Assembly (NCBI RefSeq): GCF_937926365.1
Contig: NZ_CALAOH010000032.1
Coordinates: 1 to 14,517, forward strand
DNA: 14,517 nucleotides
Direction of reading: 5' to 3'
Source of the DNA: an uncultured Azohydromonas sp.
GTDB taxonomy: Bacteria > Pseudomonadota > Gammaproteobacteria > Burkholderiales > Burkholderiaceae_C
In this document: piece by piece, positions 6,723 to 13,689 of the stretch
Numbering within the stretch: the first letter of the stretch is position 1
Layout: every line of letters starts with the position of its first letter
Translations under genes and position numbers: made by a program
The notes under the pieces: generated by a model
Databases searched by the model: none
Seen by the model: only the letters and a program-made list of their open reading frames with translations
What the model was told of the DNA's origin: nothing

Positions 6723-7853
6723 ATGCACCAGACGATCCCGGCAGTGAAAAACGATGGCCCCGCCGTGGACGGCGCCTTCTTCCAGCGCCTGGATGCCCTG
6801 CGCCGCGCCGCGGGCAGCGGGATGGACAGCCTGGGGCTGGGTCCGCGGCCCGCGCCCAGCCGGGTGCTGCACGAGGCGGCCGGCGTGCGCCTGCGGCGCT
6901 ACGAGGGCGGCGGCGAAGGGCCGGCGCTGCTGGTCGTGCCGTCGCCGATCAAGGCGCACTGGATCTGGGACCTGGCGCCCGAGTGCAGCGTGGTGCGGGC
7001 GGCGCTGGCCCGGGGCTGCCAGGTGCACCTGCTGGAGTGGCGGTCGGTGCCGGCGTCCTGGGGGCTGGACGAGCACGTGGCCGCGGTGGCGCGCGCCGCC
7101 GCGCAGGTGCGCGGCCTCGTCAGGCAGCGCCCGCACCTGCTGGGGCACTCGCTGGGCGGCACGCTGGCGGCGCTGTGCGCGGCACGCCATCCGCGGGACG
7201 CGGCCTCGCTGGTGCTGGTGGAGGCGCCGTTGCGCTTTGGTAGCGCCACCGGCGCGCTGGCGGACCTGGTGAATTCGCTACCGCCCGGCTTCGCGCGGCG
7301 CTTCGACCACGTGCCGGGCAGCCTGCTGGGCCTGGCGGCCAGCAGGGCTTCGCCCGAGGAGTTCTCCACCGGCGTGCGGCTGGACGCGCTGGCCTCGGCG
7401 CTGCACGGCCCGCGCGCGTGGCGGCGGCACTGGCTGGCGGTGCGCTGGACGCTGGAGGAGCGGCCCCTGTCGGGCCGGCTGGTGGCGCAGGTGATGGACG
7501 CGCTGTACCGGGAGGACCGCTTCATGCGCGGCACGCTGAGCCTCGACGGCCGGCGCGTCGCGCCGCGCGACGTGGCGGTGCCGGTGGCGGCCATCGTCGA
7601 TCCACGCAGTCAGGTCGTGCCGGCGGCGTCGGTCACCGGCTTCGTGGAGGCCGCCGCGAGCCCGGCCACGCTGCTGCTGCAGTACCGCGGCGACGTGGGC
7701 GTGGCGCTGCAGCACCTGGGCGCGCTGATCGGCGACAGCGCCCACCGCGAGCTCTGGCCGCGGGTGCTGGAGTGGCTGCGGGAGCTGGATCGCGGGCGCA
7801 ACGGCGAGGAGGCGCGTGCCGCTTCCGCGGTGTCCGGGAAAAGCGATGCGTAA
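6723..7853 (+). CDS. Alpha/beta hydrolase related to PHA synthase (serine nucleophile)
   Basis: This 376-residue protein has the PhaC-like order of motifs. LLVVPSPIKAHWIWDLAPECSVVRAAL is followed by a VHLLEWR strand (about 101-107), a nucleophile elbow GHSLGG at 141-146, and a conserved C-terminal region near IVDPRSQVVP (291-300) and YRGDVGVALQHLG (321-333). PHA synthases carry Cys in the elbow; here S143 stands in its place, so it is more likely an esterase, thioesterase or PHA depolymerase-like enzyme than a polymerase. At the position where synthases have the catalytic His (GH before the last helix) this protein has Gly-Asp (323-324), with a His at 331 instead. No signal peptide is seen, so it is probably cytoplasmic. 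The ATG has a modest AGAGG upstream. Acetone-derived acetoacetyl-CoA feeds PHB, which makes the neighbourhood suggestive only. Confidence 0.82.
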   Translation: MHQTIPAVKNDGPAVDGAFFQRLDALRRAAGSGMDSLGLGPRPAPSRVLHEAAGVRLRRYEGGGEGPALLVVPSPIKAHWIWDLAPECSVVRAALARGCQVHLLEWRSVPASWGLDEHVAAVARAAAQVRGLVRQRPHLLGHSLGGTLAALCAARHPRDAASLVLVEAPLRFGSATGALADLVNSLPPGFARRFDHVPGSLLGLAASRASPEEFSTGVRLDALASALHGPRAWRRHWLAVRWTLEERPLSGRLVAQVMDALYREDRFMRGTLSLDGRRVAPRDVAVPVAAIVDPRSQVVPAASVTGFVEAAASPATLLLQYRGDVGVALQHLGALIGDSAHRELWPRVLEWLRELDRGRNGEEARAASAVSGKSDA

Positions 7854-7947
7854 GCGGCGCCCCGCTTGCTGGAGCCTCCACGGCACGGGCTCCGATGGCG
7901 CCCGCCTCCCAAGACACGGCGGCCGTCGGTCGCCCACGGAGTGCGAC

Positions 7948-8475
7948 ATGAAAGCAACAGCAAGCCTGCTCCGCACCGCGTTGGCGGTCCTGGCCCTGGG
8001 CGGGGCAGCGTTCGCGCACGCGCAGGCCGGCGGCGGGTCCCCGGAGAGCAGCGACAACCCCAGCGGCAACAGCACGCCCACGGGCCCGGGCGGCAGCAGC
8101 GGCGGCGCCATCGTGGTGGCGCCCGACGGCGGCTCCGGCCTGGGCGGCACCGGAGCCCCAACCCCGCCGGGCGTGGGCGGCGCGCGCAGCGGCACCGACA
8201 GCGGCACCGACAGCGGCACCGGCTCGGGCATCGACGGCCGGGTGGTCGATGGCCCCAACGGCGGCGGGCCGCACAACCCGGCCTCAGGAGCGGGCAGCGC
8301 CGCAAAGACGCCCGGCCGGCCGGGCGAAGCCGGCGCCGGCACGGCGAGCGGCAGCACCGGCACCAGCAGCGGCAAGGGCCGAAGCACCGAAGCCGGCTCC
8401 GCGGCGAGCGCGCCCGCACCCGCACCCGCACCCGCGACCGGCACCGGCACCGGCACCGGCACCGGCACCCGCTGA
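7948..8475 (+). CDS. Secreted low-complexity Gly/Ser/Thr/Pro-rich protein
   Basis: This 175-residue protein starts with a clear Sec signal peptide (MKATASLLRTALAVLALGGAAFAHAQ; cleavage likely after AHA near residue 25). The mature part is almost entirely Gly, Ser, Thr, Pro and Ala, with three repeats of a four-residue SGTD-like unit near 81-92, an (AP)n run and a terminal (TG)n run. I recognise no domain; it is probably disordered in the periplasm or outside the cell. The ATG at 7948 has GGAG six bases upstream and gives the signal peptide at the N-terminus. An earlier in-frame ATG at 7816 would overlap the hydrolase gene and bury the signal peptide. It lies 94 bases after the hydrolase on the same strand. 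The codon bias fits a real gene, but low-complexity GC-rich frames can mislead. Confidence 0.68.
   Translation: MKATASLLRTALAVLALGGAAFAHAQAGGGSPESSDNPSGNSTPTGPGGSSGGAIVVAPDGGSGLGGTGAPTPPGVGGARSGTDSGTDSGTGSGIDGRVVDGPNGGGPHNPASGAGSAAKTPGRPGEAGAGTASGSTGTSSGKGRSTEAGSAASAPAPAPAPATGTGTGTGTGTR
8188..8223 (+). repeat. Three tandem 12-bp units within the low-complexity gene
   Basis: The unit AGCGGCACCGAC occurs three times in a row, the last ending GGC. It keeps the reading frame and encodes the S-G-T-D repeat. Confidence 0.8.
8437..8466 (+). repeat. Hexanucleotide tandem repeat (ACCGGC)5
   Basis: Five perfect ACCGGC units encode the Thr-Gly tail of the secreted low-complexity protein. A separate run of CCCGCA-type hexamers at about 8412-8434 encodes Ala-Pro repeats. 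Slippage here would change length by two residues per unit without a frameshift. Confidence 0.85.
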
Positions 8476-8519
8476 GCGTTCCGCCCCGCCGGCCCGGCCG
8501 GGGCCGCGTGCCGCACGGC

Positions 8520-9434
8520 TCAGTTCGCCTGCGTCTCGCGCCGCTTCATCGCCAGGTATTCGCCCTGTTCCGTCTCGTGCAGCTGCGCCGGGTAGCGCTC
8601 CAGCGCGTCGTGAAAGCGGCGCAGCCGGGCGTCGATGGGGGCGGACGCGGTGTCCAGGAAGGTGTCGATGGCCAGAAAGTAGCGCATGGTGTTGCGCTCG
8701 GCCACGCCCTGCATGCCGCGCACGTACTGCGGCCGGCCCTGCTCGTCGCGGCCGGTGACGCTGAAGCCGACCTTGTCCTTGCCCGCGCTGGAGAGATAGA
8801 CGCTGGTGGCCATGCGGGCAGCCAGGCCCATCTCGTAGGCGTAGGACAGGTGCATGAAGGTCTGCCGCTCGCCGGCCGGCACGGCCTGGAAGCGCAGCCG
8901 GTAGTTCTGCGTGCCCAGCGGGCCCTGCGCGGCCGACAGCGCCACCGCCAGGTAGCGCGGCTGTTGCGCCGGCACGGCGAAGTCGAAGGCCATGGACTGC
9001 GCCTGCTCCACCGGGTCGGTGTAGCGCCGCGCCACCGCCATCTCCAGCCGCTGCCGCGCGCCGTTGCCGGCGGGCAGGCAGCGCTTGACGTTGGTCTGCA
9101 ACATCAGGATGTCGCACCAGTGGCGCGGCTGCTGCAGCGCGGCGGCCACGGCGTCGAAGGGATGGTCCAGCAGCGCCCACACCTCGCCCAGCGGCGCGCT
9201 GGAGGAGTCGTTGGACTGCAGCAGCAGCGGACGCCGGAAGGGGCTGCGCGCGAGCTCGGGCTGCAGCTCGGTGTAGCGGGCCTGCAGCGAATCCCCCGCC
9301 CCATCGGGCGGGGCATCGGCCGCGGCCGCGGTCAGGCACACCAGGCCGGCCAGCAGGCCGGCGCCCAGCAACGCGCCGCGCGGGGCTGCGCGGCGGCATG
9401 GAACAGGGCGGGCAGGGTGACGGGGGGGAGCCAT
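8520..9434 (-). CDS. Exported protein of unknown function
   Basis: The ATG at 9432-9434 gives a 304-residue protein with a long N-terminal signal (Arg-rich stretch, then ALLGAGLLAGLVCLTAAAADA, with cleavage near the last Ala residues), so export to the periplasm or membrane is likely. The mature part contains EVWALLDHPFDAVAAALQQP, HWCDILMLQTNVKRC with two Cys that could pair, and a long stretch ending TSVYLSSAGKDKVGFSVTG. I do not recognise a named family. The alternation of strands and the PFD..AAAL helix recall START/SRPBCC-like lipid-binding proteins, but this is a guess. The frame is open for another 48 codons upstream; the start is chosen for the signal peptide, although the ribosome binding site there is weak. 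It is divergent from the CHRD gene. Confidence 0.75.
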   Translation of the reverse strand: MAPPRHPARPVPCRRAAPRGALLGAGLLAGLVCLTAAAADAPPDGAGDSLQARYTELQPELARSPFRRPLLLQSNDSSSAPLGEVWALLDHPFDAVAAALQQPRHWCDILMLQTNVKRCLPAGNGARQRLEMAVARRYTDPVEQAQSMAFDFAVPAQQPRYLAVALSAAQGPLGTQNYRLRFQAVPAGERQTFMHLSYAYEMGLAARMATSVYLSSAGKDKVGFSVTGRDEQGRPQYVRGMQGVAERNTMRYFLAIDTFLDTASAPIDARLRRFHDALERYPAQLHETEQGEYLAMKRRETQAN

Positions 9435-9580
9435 CGGAGCGCTTTCAGTCCGGGTGAGAACGGAGTGCTGGGGGCAAGCGCCATACCGTGGTTGGCAAGG
9501 CCGGGTCGCAGCTCTGTTACGGCGCTGGTGCCGGGGCCGCTGCATCATCGCCGCGTTCGAATCAACACGAGGAAACACCG

Positions 9581-9994
9581 ATGAAGCACCTGCAACCCCT
9601 CCTGCGCGCCGCCCTGGGACTGGCGCTGGCGGCCCCGGTCGCGGCGGCCTGGGCCGGCGACCTGAAGCTCACGGGCGAACAGGAAGTGCCGCCGGTCCAA
9701 ACGATGGCGCTGGGCACCGGCAGCATCGACGTGGCCGAGGACGGCACGGTCAGCGGCAGCATCAAGACCACCGGCGTGGACGCCCTGGCCGCGCACATCC
9801 ACCATGGCGCCGAGGGCAGCAACGGGCCGGTGGTCATCCCGCTGACCAAGGGCGAAAACGGCACCTGGACCGTGCCCGAGGGCACCAAGCTCACGGCCGA
9901 GCAGATGAAGGCCTACCGCGCCGGCGAGCTGTACGTGAACGTGCACAGCGCGGCCCAGCAAAGCGGCGAGGTGCGCGCGCAGATCAAGCCCTGA
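9581..9994 (+). CDS. Exported CHRD-domain protein
   Basis: This 137-residue protein has a Sec signal peptide (about 1-25, ending AAAWA before GD) and then a single CHRD domain filling the rest. The CHRD hallmarks are LTGEQEVPPV near 29-38, the GTGSIDV strand, AHIHHGAEGSNGPVVIPL in the middle, YRAGELYVNVHS near the end and the closing GEVRAQI. CHRD domains are found in chordin and in many bacterial exported proteins; their bacterial role is not established. The ATG is preceded by GAGGAAA five bases upstream, so the longer open frame from 9488 is not needed. It probably acts in the periplasm. The gene stands alone between a divergent exported protein and zwf. Confidence 0.9.
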   Translation: MKHLQPLLRAALGLALAAPVAAAWAGDLKLTGEQEVPPVQTMALGTGSIDVAEDGTVSGSIKTTGVDALAAHIHHGAEGSNGPVVIPLTKGENGTWTVPEGTKLTAEQMKAYRAGELYVNVHSAAQQSGEVRAQIKP

Positions 9995-10033
9995 GCGGCG
10001 CCGGGAACGGCAACGCAACGGAAGTGGCAACAG

Positions 10034-10059
10034 CGCCGCGGCCCGGACCGGCCGCGGCG
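10034..10059 (+). terminator. GC-rich hairpin between the CHRD gene and zwf
   Basis: A perfect 10-bp stem pairs 10034-10043 with 10050-10059 around a six-base loop, 40 bases after the CHRD stop and 25 bases before the zwf ATG. Only a short CTT follows, so termination without help is uncertain. It might also act as a leader hairpin in the zwf message. Confidence 0.4.
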
Positions 10060-10083
10060 GACGACCCTTGACGGAGCAAGCGA

Positions 10084-11547
10084 ATGGAGCTTTCGGAGTC
10101 GGCGGCGCTGGACCTCATCATCTTCGGCGGGACCGGCGACCTCGCCTGGCGCAAGCTGCTGCCGGCGCTGTACATGGCGCACCGCCACGGCAGCCTGGGC
10201 GAGCGCCACCGCATCATCGGCGTGGGGCGCCAAGACTGGCCGCGCAAGCAGTACGTCGAGTTCGTGGACCGCATGTCGCGCCCGTGCATCGACCCGGCGT
10301 CGATGCAGCCCCTGCACTGGCAGGACTTCCTGCGCCGCCTGGACTACGTGCAGCTCGATGCCACCCAGCCCCAGGGCTACGAGCGGCTGAAGGACGCGTG
10401 CCAGCCCGACTCGGTCAAGGTGTTCTACCTGGCCATGGCGCCGGACCTGTTCACCGCGACCACCGCCCACCTGCATGGCGCCGGGCTGGTGGACGCGCGC
10501 TCGCGCGTGGTGCTGGAAAAGCCCCTGGGCCACGACCTGGCCTCGGCCCGCGCCATCAACGAGACGGTGGCGCGTTACTTCGAGGAGCGCCAGACCTACC
10601 GCATCGACCACTACCTGGGCAAGGAAACGGTACAGAACCTCATGGTGCTGCGCTTCGGCAACGCCATCTACGAGCCGATGTGGCGCGCACCCTTCATCCG
10701 CAGCGTGCAGATCACGGTGGCGGAGACCGTGGGCGTGGGCACGCGCGCGGGCTTCTACGACCACACCGGCGCGATGCGCGACATGGTGCAGAACCACCTG
10801 CTGCAACTGCTGTGCATCGTGGCCATGGAGCCGCCGATCTCGCTGGAGGCCGACGACGTGCGCGACGAGAAGCTCAAGGTGCTGCGCAGCCTGCGCAAGC
10901 TCACGCCCGCGCAGTTGCGCCAGGACACGGTGCGGGGCCAATACACCGCCGGCAGCGTCGAGGGCGAGCGCGTGCCGGGCTATCTGCAGGAAAACGGCGT
11001 GCCCCCGGGCAGCCGCACCGAGACCTTCGTGGCGCTGCGTGCGCACATCGACAACGCGCGCTGGGCCGGCGTGCCCTTCTTCCTGCGCACGGGCAAGCGG
11101 CTGCCGCGGCGGCTGTCGGAAATCATCGTGGAGTTCTCGCAGCCGCCCTTCTCGCTCTTCGGCGACCAGTTCGGCCTGCAGCAGCCCAACCGGCTGCTCA
11201 TCACGCTGCAGCCGGAGGAGTCGATCCGGCTGCAGATGATGGCCAAGGAGCCCGGATCGGGCCTGCGCATGCGCCCCGTGTACCTGGACCTGGACCTGCA
11301 GTCCGCCTTCACCGAGCGGCGCGCCGAGGCCTACGAGCGGCTGCTGATCGACGTGGTGAAGGGGCGGCTCACGCACTTCATGCGCCGCGACGAGCTGGCG
11401 GCGGCGTGGCGCTGGGTCGATCCGATCCTGGAGGGCTGGAACAGCCTGGGCGATCCGCCCAAGCCCTACCCGGCCGGCAACTGGGGGCCGCCGGCGGCTT
11501 CGGCGCTGGTGGCGCGGGAGAACGTGCTGTGGTCCGAGGCGCAGTGA
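10084..11547 (+). CDS. zwf: Glucose-6-phosphate 1-dehydrogenase
   Basis: This 487-residue cytoplasmic enzyme oxidises glucose 6-phosphate to 6-phosphogluconolactone with NADP+, the first step of the oxidative pentose phosphate and Entner-Doudoroff routes. The length is typical. The coenzyme-binding loop FGGTGDLAWRKLLPALY is at residues 14-30, GVGR at 46-49, and EKPLG at 145-149. The active-site signature RIDHYLGK is at 173-180, with H176 as the substrate-binding His of the motif. FFLRTGKRLPRR and the C-terminal WRWVDPIL...W are also family hallmarks. GGAG lies seven bases before the ATG. No pgl or edd gene follows, so this copy is not in the common zwf-pgl-eda operon. It may be one of several paralogues in the genome. 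Confidence 0.95.
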   Translation: MELSESAALDLIIFGGTGDLAWRKLLPALYMAHRHGSLGERHRIIGVGRQDWPRKQYVEFVDRMSRPCIDPASMQPLHWQDFLRRLDYVQLDATQPQGYERLKDACQPDSVKVFYLAMAPDLFTATTAHLHGAGLVDARSRVVLEKPLGHDLASARAINETVARYFEERQTYRIDHYLGKETVQNLMVLRFGNAIYEPMWRAPFIRSVQITVAETVGVGTRAGFYDHTGAMRDMVQNHLLQLLCIVAMEPPISLEADDVRDEKLKVLRSLRKLTPAQLRQDTVRGQYTAGSVEGERVPGYLQENGVPPGSRTETFVALRAHIDNARWAGVPFFLRTGKRLPRRLSEIIVEFSQPPFSLFGDQFGLQQPNRLLITLQPEESIRLQMMAKEPGSGLRMRPVYLDLDLQSAFTERRAEAYERLLIDVVKGRLTHFMRRDELAAAWRWVDPILEGWNSLGDPPKPYPAGNWGPPAASALVARENVLWSEAQ

Positions 11548-11679
11548 GCCGGACCGAGGCGCGCCGAACGGCATGGAGGTGCCGGCTGGCCCGGCGTGAT
11601 GTGGGCGGCCGCACGCGGGCTACGCGGCGTGACGCGGGTATGGACGTTGCATCGACGAGACGGGAAGTCCCTCGGGGGC

Positions 11680-11709
11680 TTGCCACCACTACTGTATGAA
11701 CATACAGTG
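11680..11709 (+). promoter_or_regulatory. LexA (SOS) box overlapping a sigma-70-type promoter
   Basis: Bases 11690-11709 read TACTGTATGAACATACAGTG, close to the consensus TACTGTATATATATACAGTA. CTGT-N8-ACAG is exact, and 11691-11708 is a perfect palindrome (ACTGTATG, AA, CATACAGT). A possible -35 TTGCCA (11680-11685) stands 17 bases before a -10-like TACAGT (11703-11708), so LexA binding would cover the promoter. The spacing to the next start codon is very short (18-21 bases), so the leader would be only about 12-15 bases, or another -10 such as TACTGT may be used. Confidence 0.8.
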
Positions 11710-11726
11710 CCTCATCAGGAGGTCAG

Positions 11727-11837
11727 ATGATGAACACGTCCAGCACCGGCACCAGCATCAGCCAGCTGCGCCAGCACTACCGCCCCGCGCCGGACCGCAT
11801 TCCGGTTTGGCTGCGCCGCGTGTGGCACTGGTTCTGA
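11727..11837 (+). CDS. SOS-controlled 36-residue Trp/Arg-rich mini-protein
   Basis: The frame begins ATGATG. A perfect Shine-Dalgarno AGGAGGT (11717-11723) is three bases before the first ATG and six before the second (11730), so the second is the better-spaced start and gives 35 residues. The product has a Ser/Thr-rich head (NTSSTGTSIS), then QLRQHYRPAPDRIPVWLRR and a C-terminal VWHWF. It contains five Arg, one Asp, no Lys, and three Trp in the last nine residues, so the tail is cationic and amphipathic. No known family is recognised. The gene is too short for ordinary gene finders but has a far better translation signal than most genes here, and it lies directly under a LexA box. A membrane-active or protein-binding role in the SOS response is conjecture. 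Confidence 0.72.
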   Translation: MMNTSSTGTSISQLRQHYRPAPDRIPVWLRRVWHWF

Positions 11838-11892
11838 ACTTCAGGGTCCGGCCCGCGCACCGTGCAGTGCCGGGCGCGGTATGGTTCAAGGC

Positions 11893-12102
11893 ATGAATGC
11901 ACCACTGCGAGAAGAGGTCCTGACGCTGCGCGAAGCCTCGCCCCAGGCGAGCCTGCCGCTGGCGGCCGAAGGCGTTCAGCGCTTCGTCTGGGAGCACCGT
12001 TTCGGCTCGATGCTGATCGAGGTCGATGGCGACGAGGTCCGCGTCAACGGCGACGTCGTGCAGCCGGTGCCGCCCAGGAAGGCGGAGGGGCAGACGGGCT
12101 GA
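11893..12102 (+). CDS. Small conserved-looking protein, second gene of the SOS unit
   Basis: This 69-residue protein (73 if translated from the ATG at 11881) has an acidic-to-neutral N-terminus and a compact core, RFVWEHRFGSMLIEVDGDEV, followed by RVNGDVVQPV. The core looks like a small beta-rich fold with a GSMLIEV strand and a DGDEVRVNG hairpin. I recall similar short uncharacterised proteins in Comamonadaceae but cannot name a family. It lies 55 bases after the mini-gene on the same strand with no obvious terminator between, so it is probably co-transcribed and SOS-controlled. Neither start has a strong ribosome binding site; MNAPL is preferred as the more usual-looking N-terminus. Confidence 0.7.
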   Translation: MNAPLREEVLTLREASPQASLPLAAEGVQRFVWEHRFGSMLIEVDGDEVRVNGDVVQPVPPRKAEGQTG

Positions 12103-12166
12103 AGCCTGGCCGCGGCGGCGCGGTGGCGCTGAGCAGCAGGGGCTGCGGGCGCGGGGCTTCAGTGGC

Positions 12167-12463
12167 TCAGCTGCGCAGCGCCGACATGTACACCGCTTCC
12201 CGGTTCAGGCACGCCACGCTCATGTGCAACGCCTGCACCGAGTCGCCCAGCGCCGACATGGCAACGGCCAGCCGCCCGGCCGGCGTGCGGGCGCCCAGCA
12301 TCCGCACCTGAACCTGCGCCAGGCAGGCCCGCGCGGCGCCCTGCACCGACGGCGGCATTTCATCCAGCGCAGCGGCGAACAAGGCCTGCCGCTGCGCTTC
12401 GAACGCCATGGGGTCCTCGTGGGCCAGTTGCGAGAAACGGTCGAAGTCGAAGATCGGTTCCAC
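12167..12463 (-). CDS. DUF3135-like small protein
   Basis: This 98-residue protein starts at GTG (12461-12463), with AAGG nine bases upstream. The first half, IFDFDRFSQLAHEDPMAFEA followed by QRQALFAAALDEMPP, follows the DUF3135 pattern (F-D-x-x-L-A-x-x-D-P-x-x-F-E-x-x-R, then a second helix). The second half is helical and ends with a Cys-containing NREAVYMSALRS tail. It has no signal peptide or membrane segment. Function is unknown for the family. The gene converges with the SOS unit and is 254 bases downstream of the phosphoesterase gene on the same strand, so it may be a separate unit. The DUF3135 label is from memory of the motif. Confidence 0.66.
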   Translation of the reverse strand: MEPIFDFDRFSQLAHEDPMAFEAQRQALFAAALDEMPPSVQGAARACLAQVQVRMLGARTPAGRLAVAMSALGDSVQALHMSVACLNREAVYMSALRS

Positions 12464-12717
12464 GGTGGTAGGCCTTGTTCAGCAGGTCGGCCGAGGGCAG
12501 CCGGCTGGATGCTTTGGATGAAATTCGACATTCAAGGATGTAGCCGTGGCGGCCCTCCTTGCCGAAACGCCCCTCCCGTCCCTCGCTTGTCGCACCGTTG
12601 ATGCCTGAAGCCATCCTGTGCCCTGCCGGGCTTGGGCGTACCCGGGTCTTCCCGCGCCGCCGCGTTCGACCCGGCCTTTCCTTGATGCAGCACAAAAGCG
12701 GCCGGCGCCGCCGCGCC

Positions 12718-13689
12718 TCAGCCGCCGATGCGCACCAGACGGTGCACCGTGACCTCGGGCCTGCAGTTGAAGCGCACGTCCAGCAGCGAGGAGCCGCAGC
12801 CCACCGAGGTGTAACCCTGCATCGGCCCGTGGCGCCAGGCGCCGCGCACCAGGGCGCGGGGCGCCGTGGACTCCGTGATCAGCGGGATGCCCCCGGGCAG
12901 GCAGATCTGCCCGCCGTGGGTGTGCCCGCACAGCATCAGGTCGAAGCCGCAGTGTGCCGCCTGCAGGTAAGGCTCGGCCGTGTGCGACAGCAGCACGGTG
13001 CAGGCCTCGGCCGGGATGGCGTCGGCCGCCTTGTGCAGGCCGTGGGCGCGGAAGAAATGGGCGTCGTCGATGCCGGCGATGTAGAGCGCCTCGCCGCCGC
13101 GCTCGATGCGCTCCGACTCGTTCATCAGCACGCGGATGTCCAGCGCCTCCATCGCCGGGACCATGCGGATGCTGTCGTGGTTGCCCAGCACCGCGAAGGT
13201 GGCGCGCCCCAGGTGCGGCCTCAGCGCCGCCAGCGCCTGCATCGCCGGCTCGCAGGGCCCGTAGGTGCGGAAGCGGAAGTCGCCCGTGAGCACGCACAGG
13301 TCGTGCGGCACGCTGCGCACGCGCTCGATCAGGGCCTCGACGAAGCCGTTGCCCACGTCCAGGTGCAGGTCGCTCAGGTGCAGCAGCCGCAGGCCCTCGA
13401 AGGCCACCGGCAGCCGCCGCAGCGCGCAGTCGCGCTCCACCAGCTCGATGCGCAGCGTGTTGCGCCGGCCCCGCTCGCGCAGCCCGGTGAGCGTCAGCAA
13501 CAAGTGCAGCAGCGACGGCAGCGCGCGCCAGTTCTCCAGGTGCGGCGAGCGCGCACCCGGGCGGCGCAGCCGCAGCTCGGCCTCATGCTCCAGCCCCAGG
13601 CGGTGGCGCAGGTGCGCCCGCCCGATGCGCCGGCTCAGCGCCTCCAGCGCGGCGGCTTCACGGGCCGCCGCGTCGTCGCCGCTGCTCAC
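12718..13689 (-). CDS. Calcineurin-like metallophosphoesterase
   Basis: This 323-residue protein has all five metal-binding blocks of the superfamily: LSDLHLD at 105-111, LTGDF at 134-138, GNHD at 169-172, LLSHTAEP with H236, and GHTHGGQ at 255-261. The overall layout is like the YkuE/YaeI (LpxG-type) phosphoesterases, but instead of an N-terminal membrane anchor it has about 95 residues of Arg/Leu-rich sequence, with only a short hydrophobic patch (LPSLLHLLLTLTGL, 57-70) that could attach to membrane. The substrate cannot be told from sequence. It starts at GTG and overlaps the previous gene's TGA by four bases (GTGA), indicating translational coupling. It is the last gene of a three-gene operon. 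Confidence 0.9.
   Translation of the reverse strand: MSSGDDAAAREAAALEALSRRIGRAHLRHRLGLEHEAELRLRRPGARSPHLENWRALPSLLHLLLTLTGLRERGRRNTLRIELVERDCALRRLPVAFEGLRLLHLSDLHLDVGNGFVEALIERVRSVPHDLCVLTGDFRFRTYGPCEPAMQALAALRPHLGRATFAVLGNHDSIRMVPAMEALDIRVLMNESERIERGGEALYIAGIDDAHFFRAHGLHKAADAIPAEACTVLLSHTAEPYLQAAHCGFDLMLCGHTHGGQICLPGGIPLITESTAPRALVRGAWRHGPMQGYTSVGCGSSLLDVRFNCRPEVTVHRLVRIGG

Noticed and set aside
8188..8466. Possible CRISPR-like repeats
   Set aside because: The repeats are contiguous 6- and 12-base units with no spacers and stay in one coding frame, so they are simple coding repeats.
8484..8503. GC-rich inverted repeat between the convergent low-complexity gene and the exported-protein gene
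   Set aside because: The stem is imperfect (five pairs, then a mismatch) and has no T-tract on either strand; in sequence this GC-rich it is close to chance.
10068..11699. Plus-strand 543-codon frame overlapping zwf
   Set aside because: It is an out-of-frame shadow of zwf with Ala/Arg/Pro/His-rich sequence and no motifs; zwf itself is complete and carries the active-site signature.
12360..12695. Minus-strand 111-codon frame with a GREGRFGKEGRHGYILEC stretch in the 254-base gap between the phosphoesterase and the DUF3135-like gene
   Set aside because: It overlaps the better supported 98-residue gene in another frame, has no ribosome binding site that I can see, and matches no family I know. 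I see no RNA gene or terminator in the gap either; a homology search of 12464-12717 would settle it.
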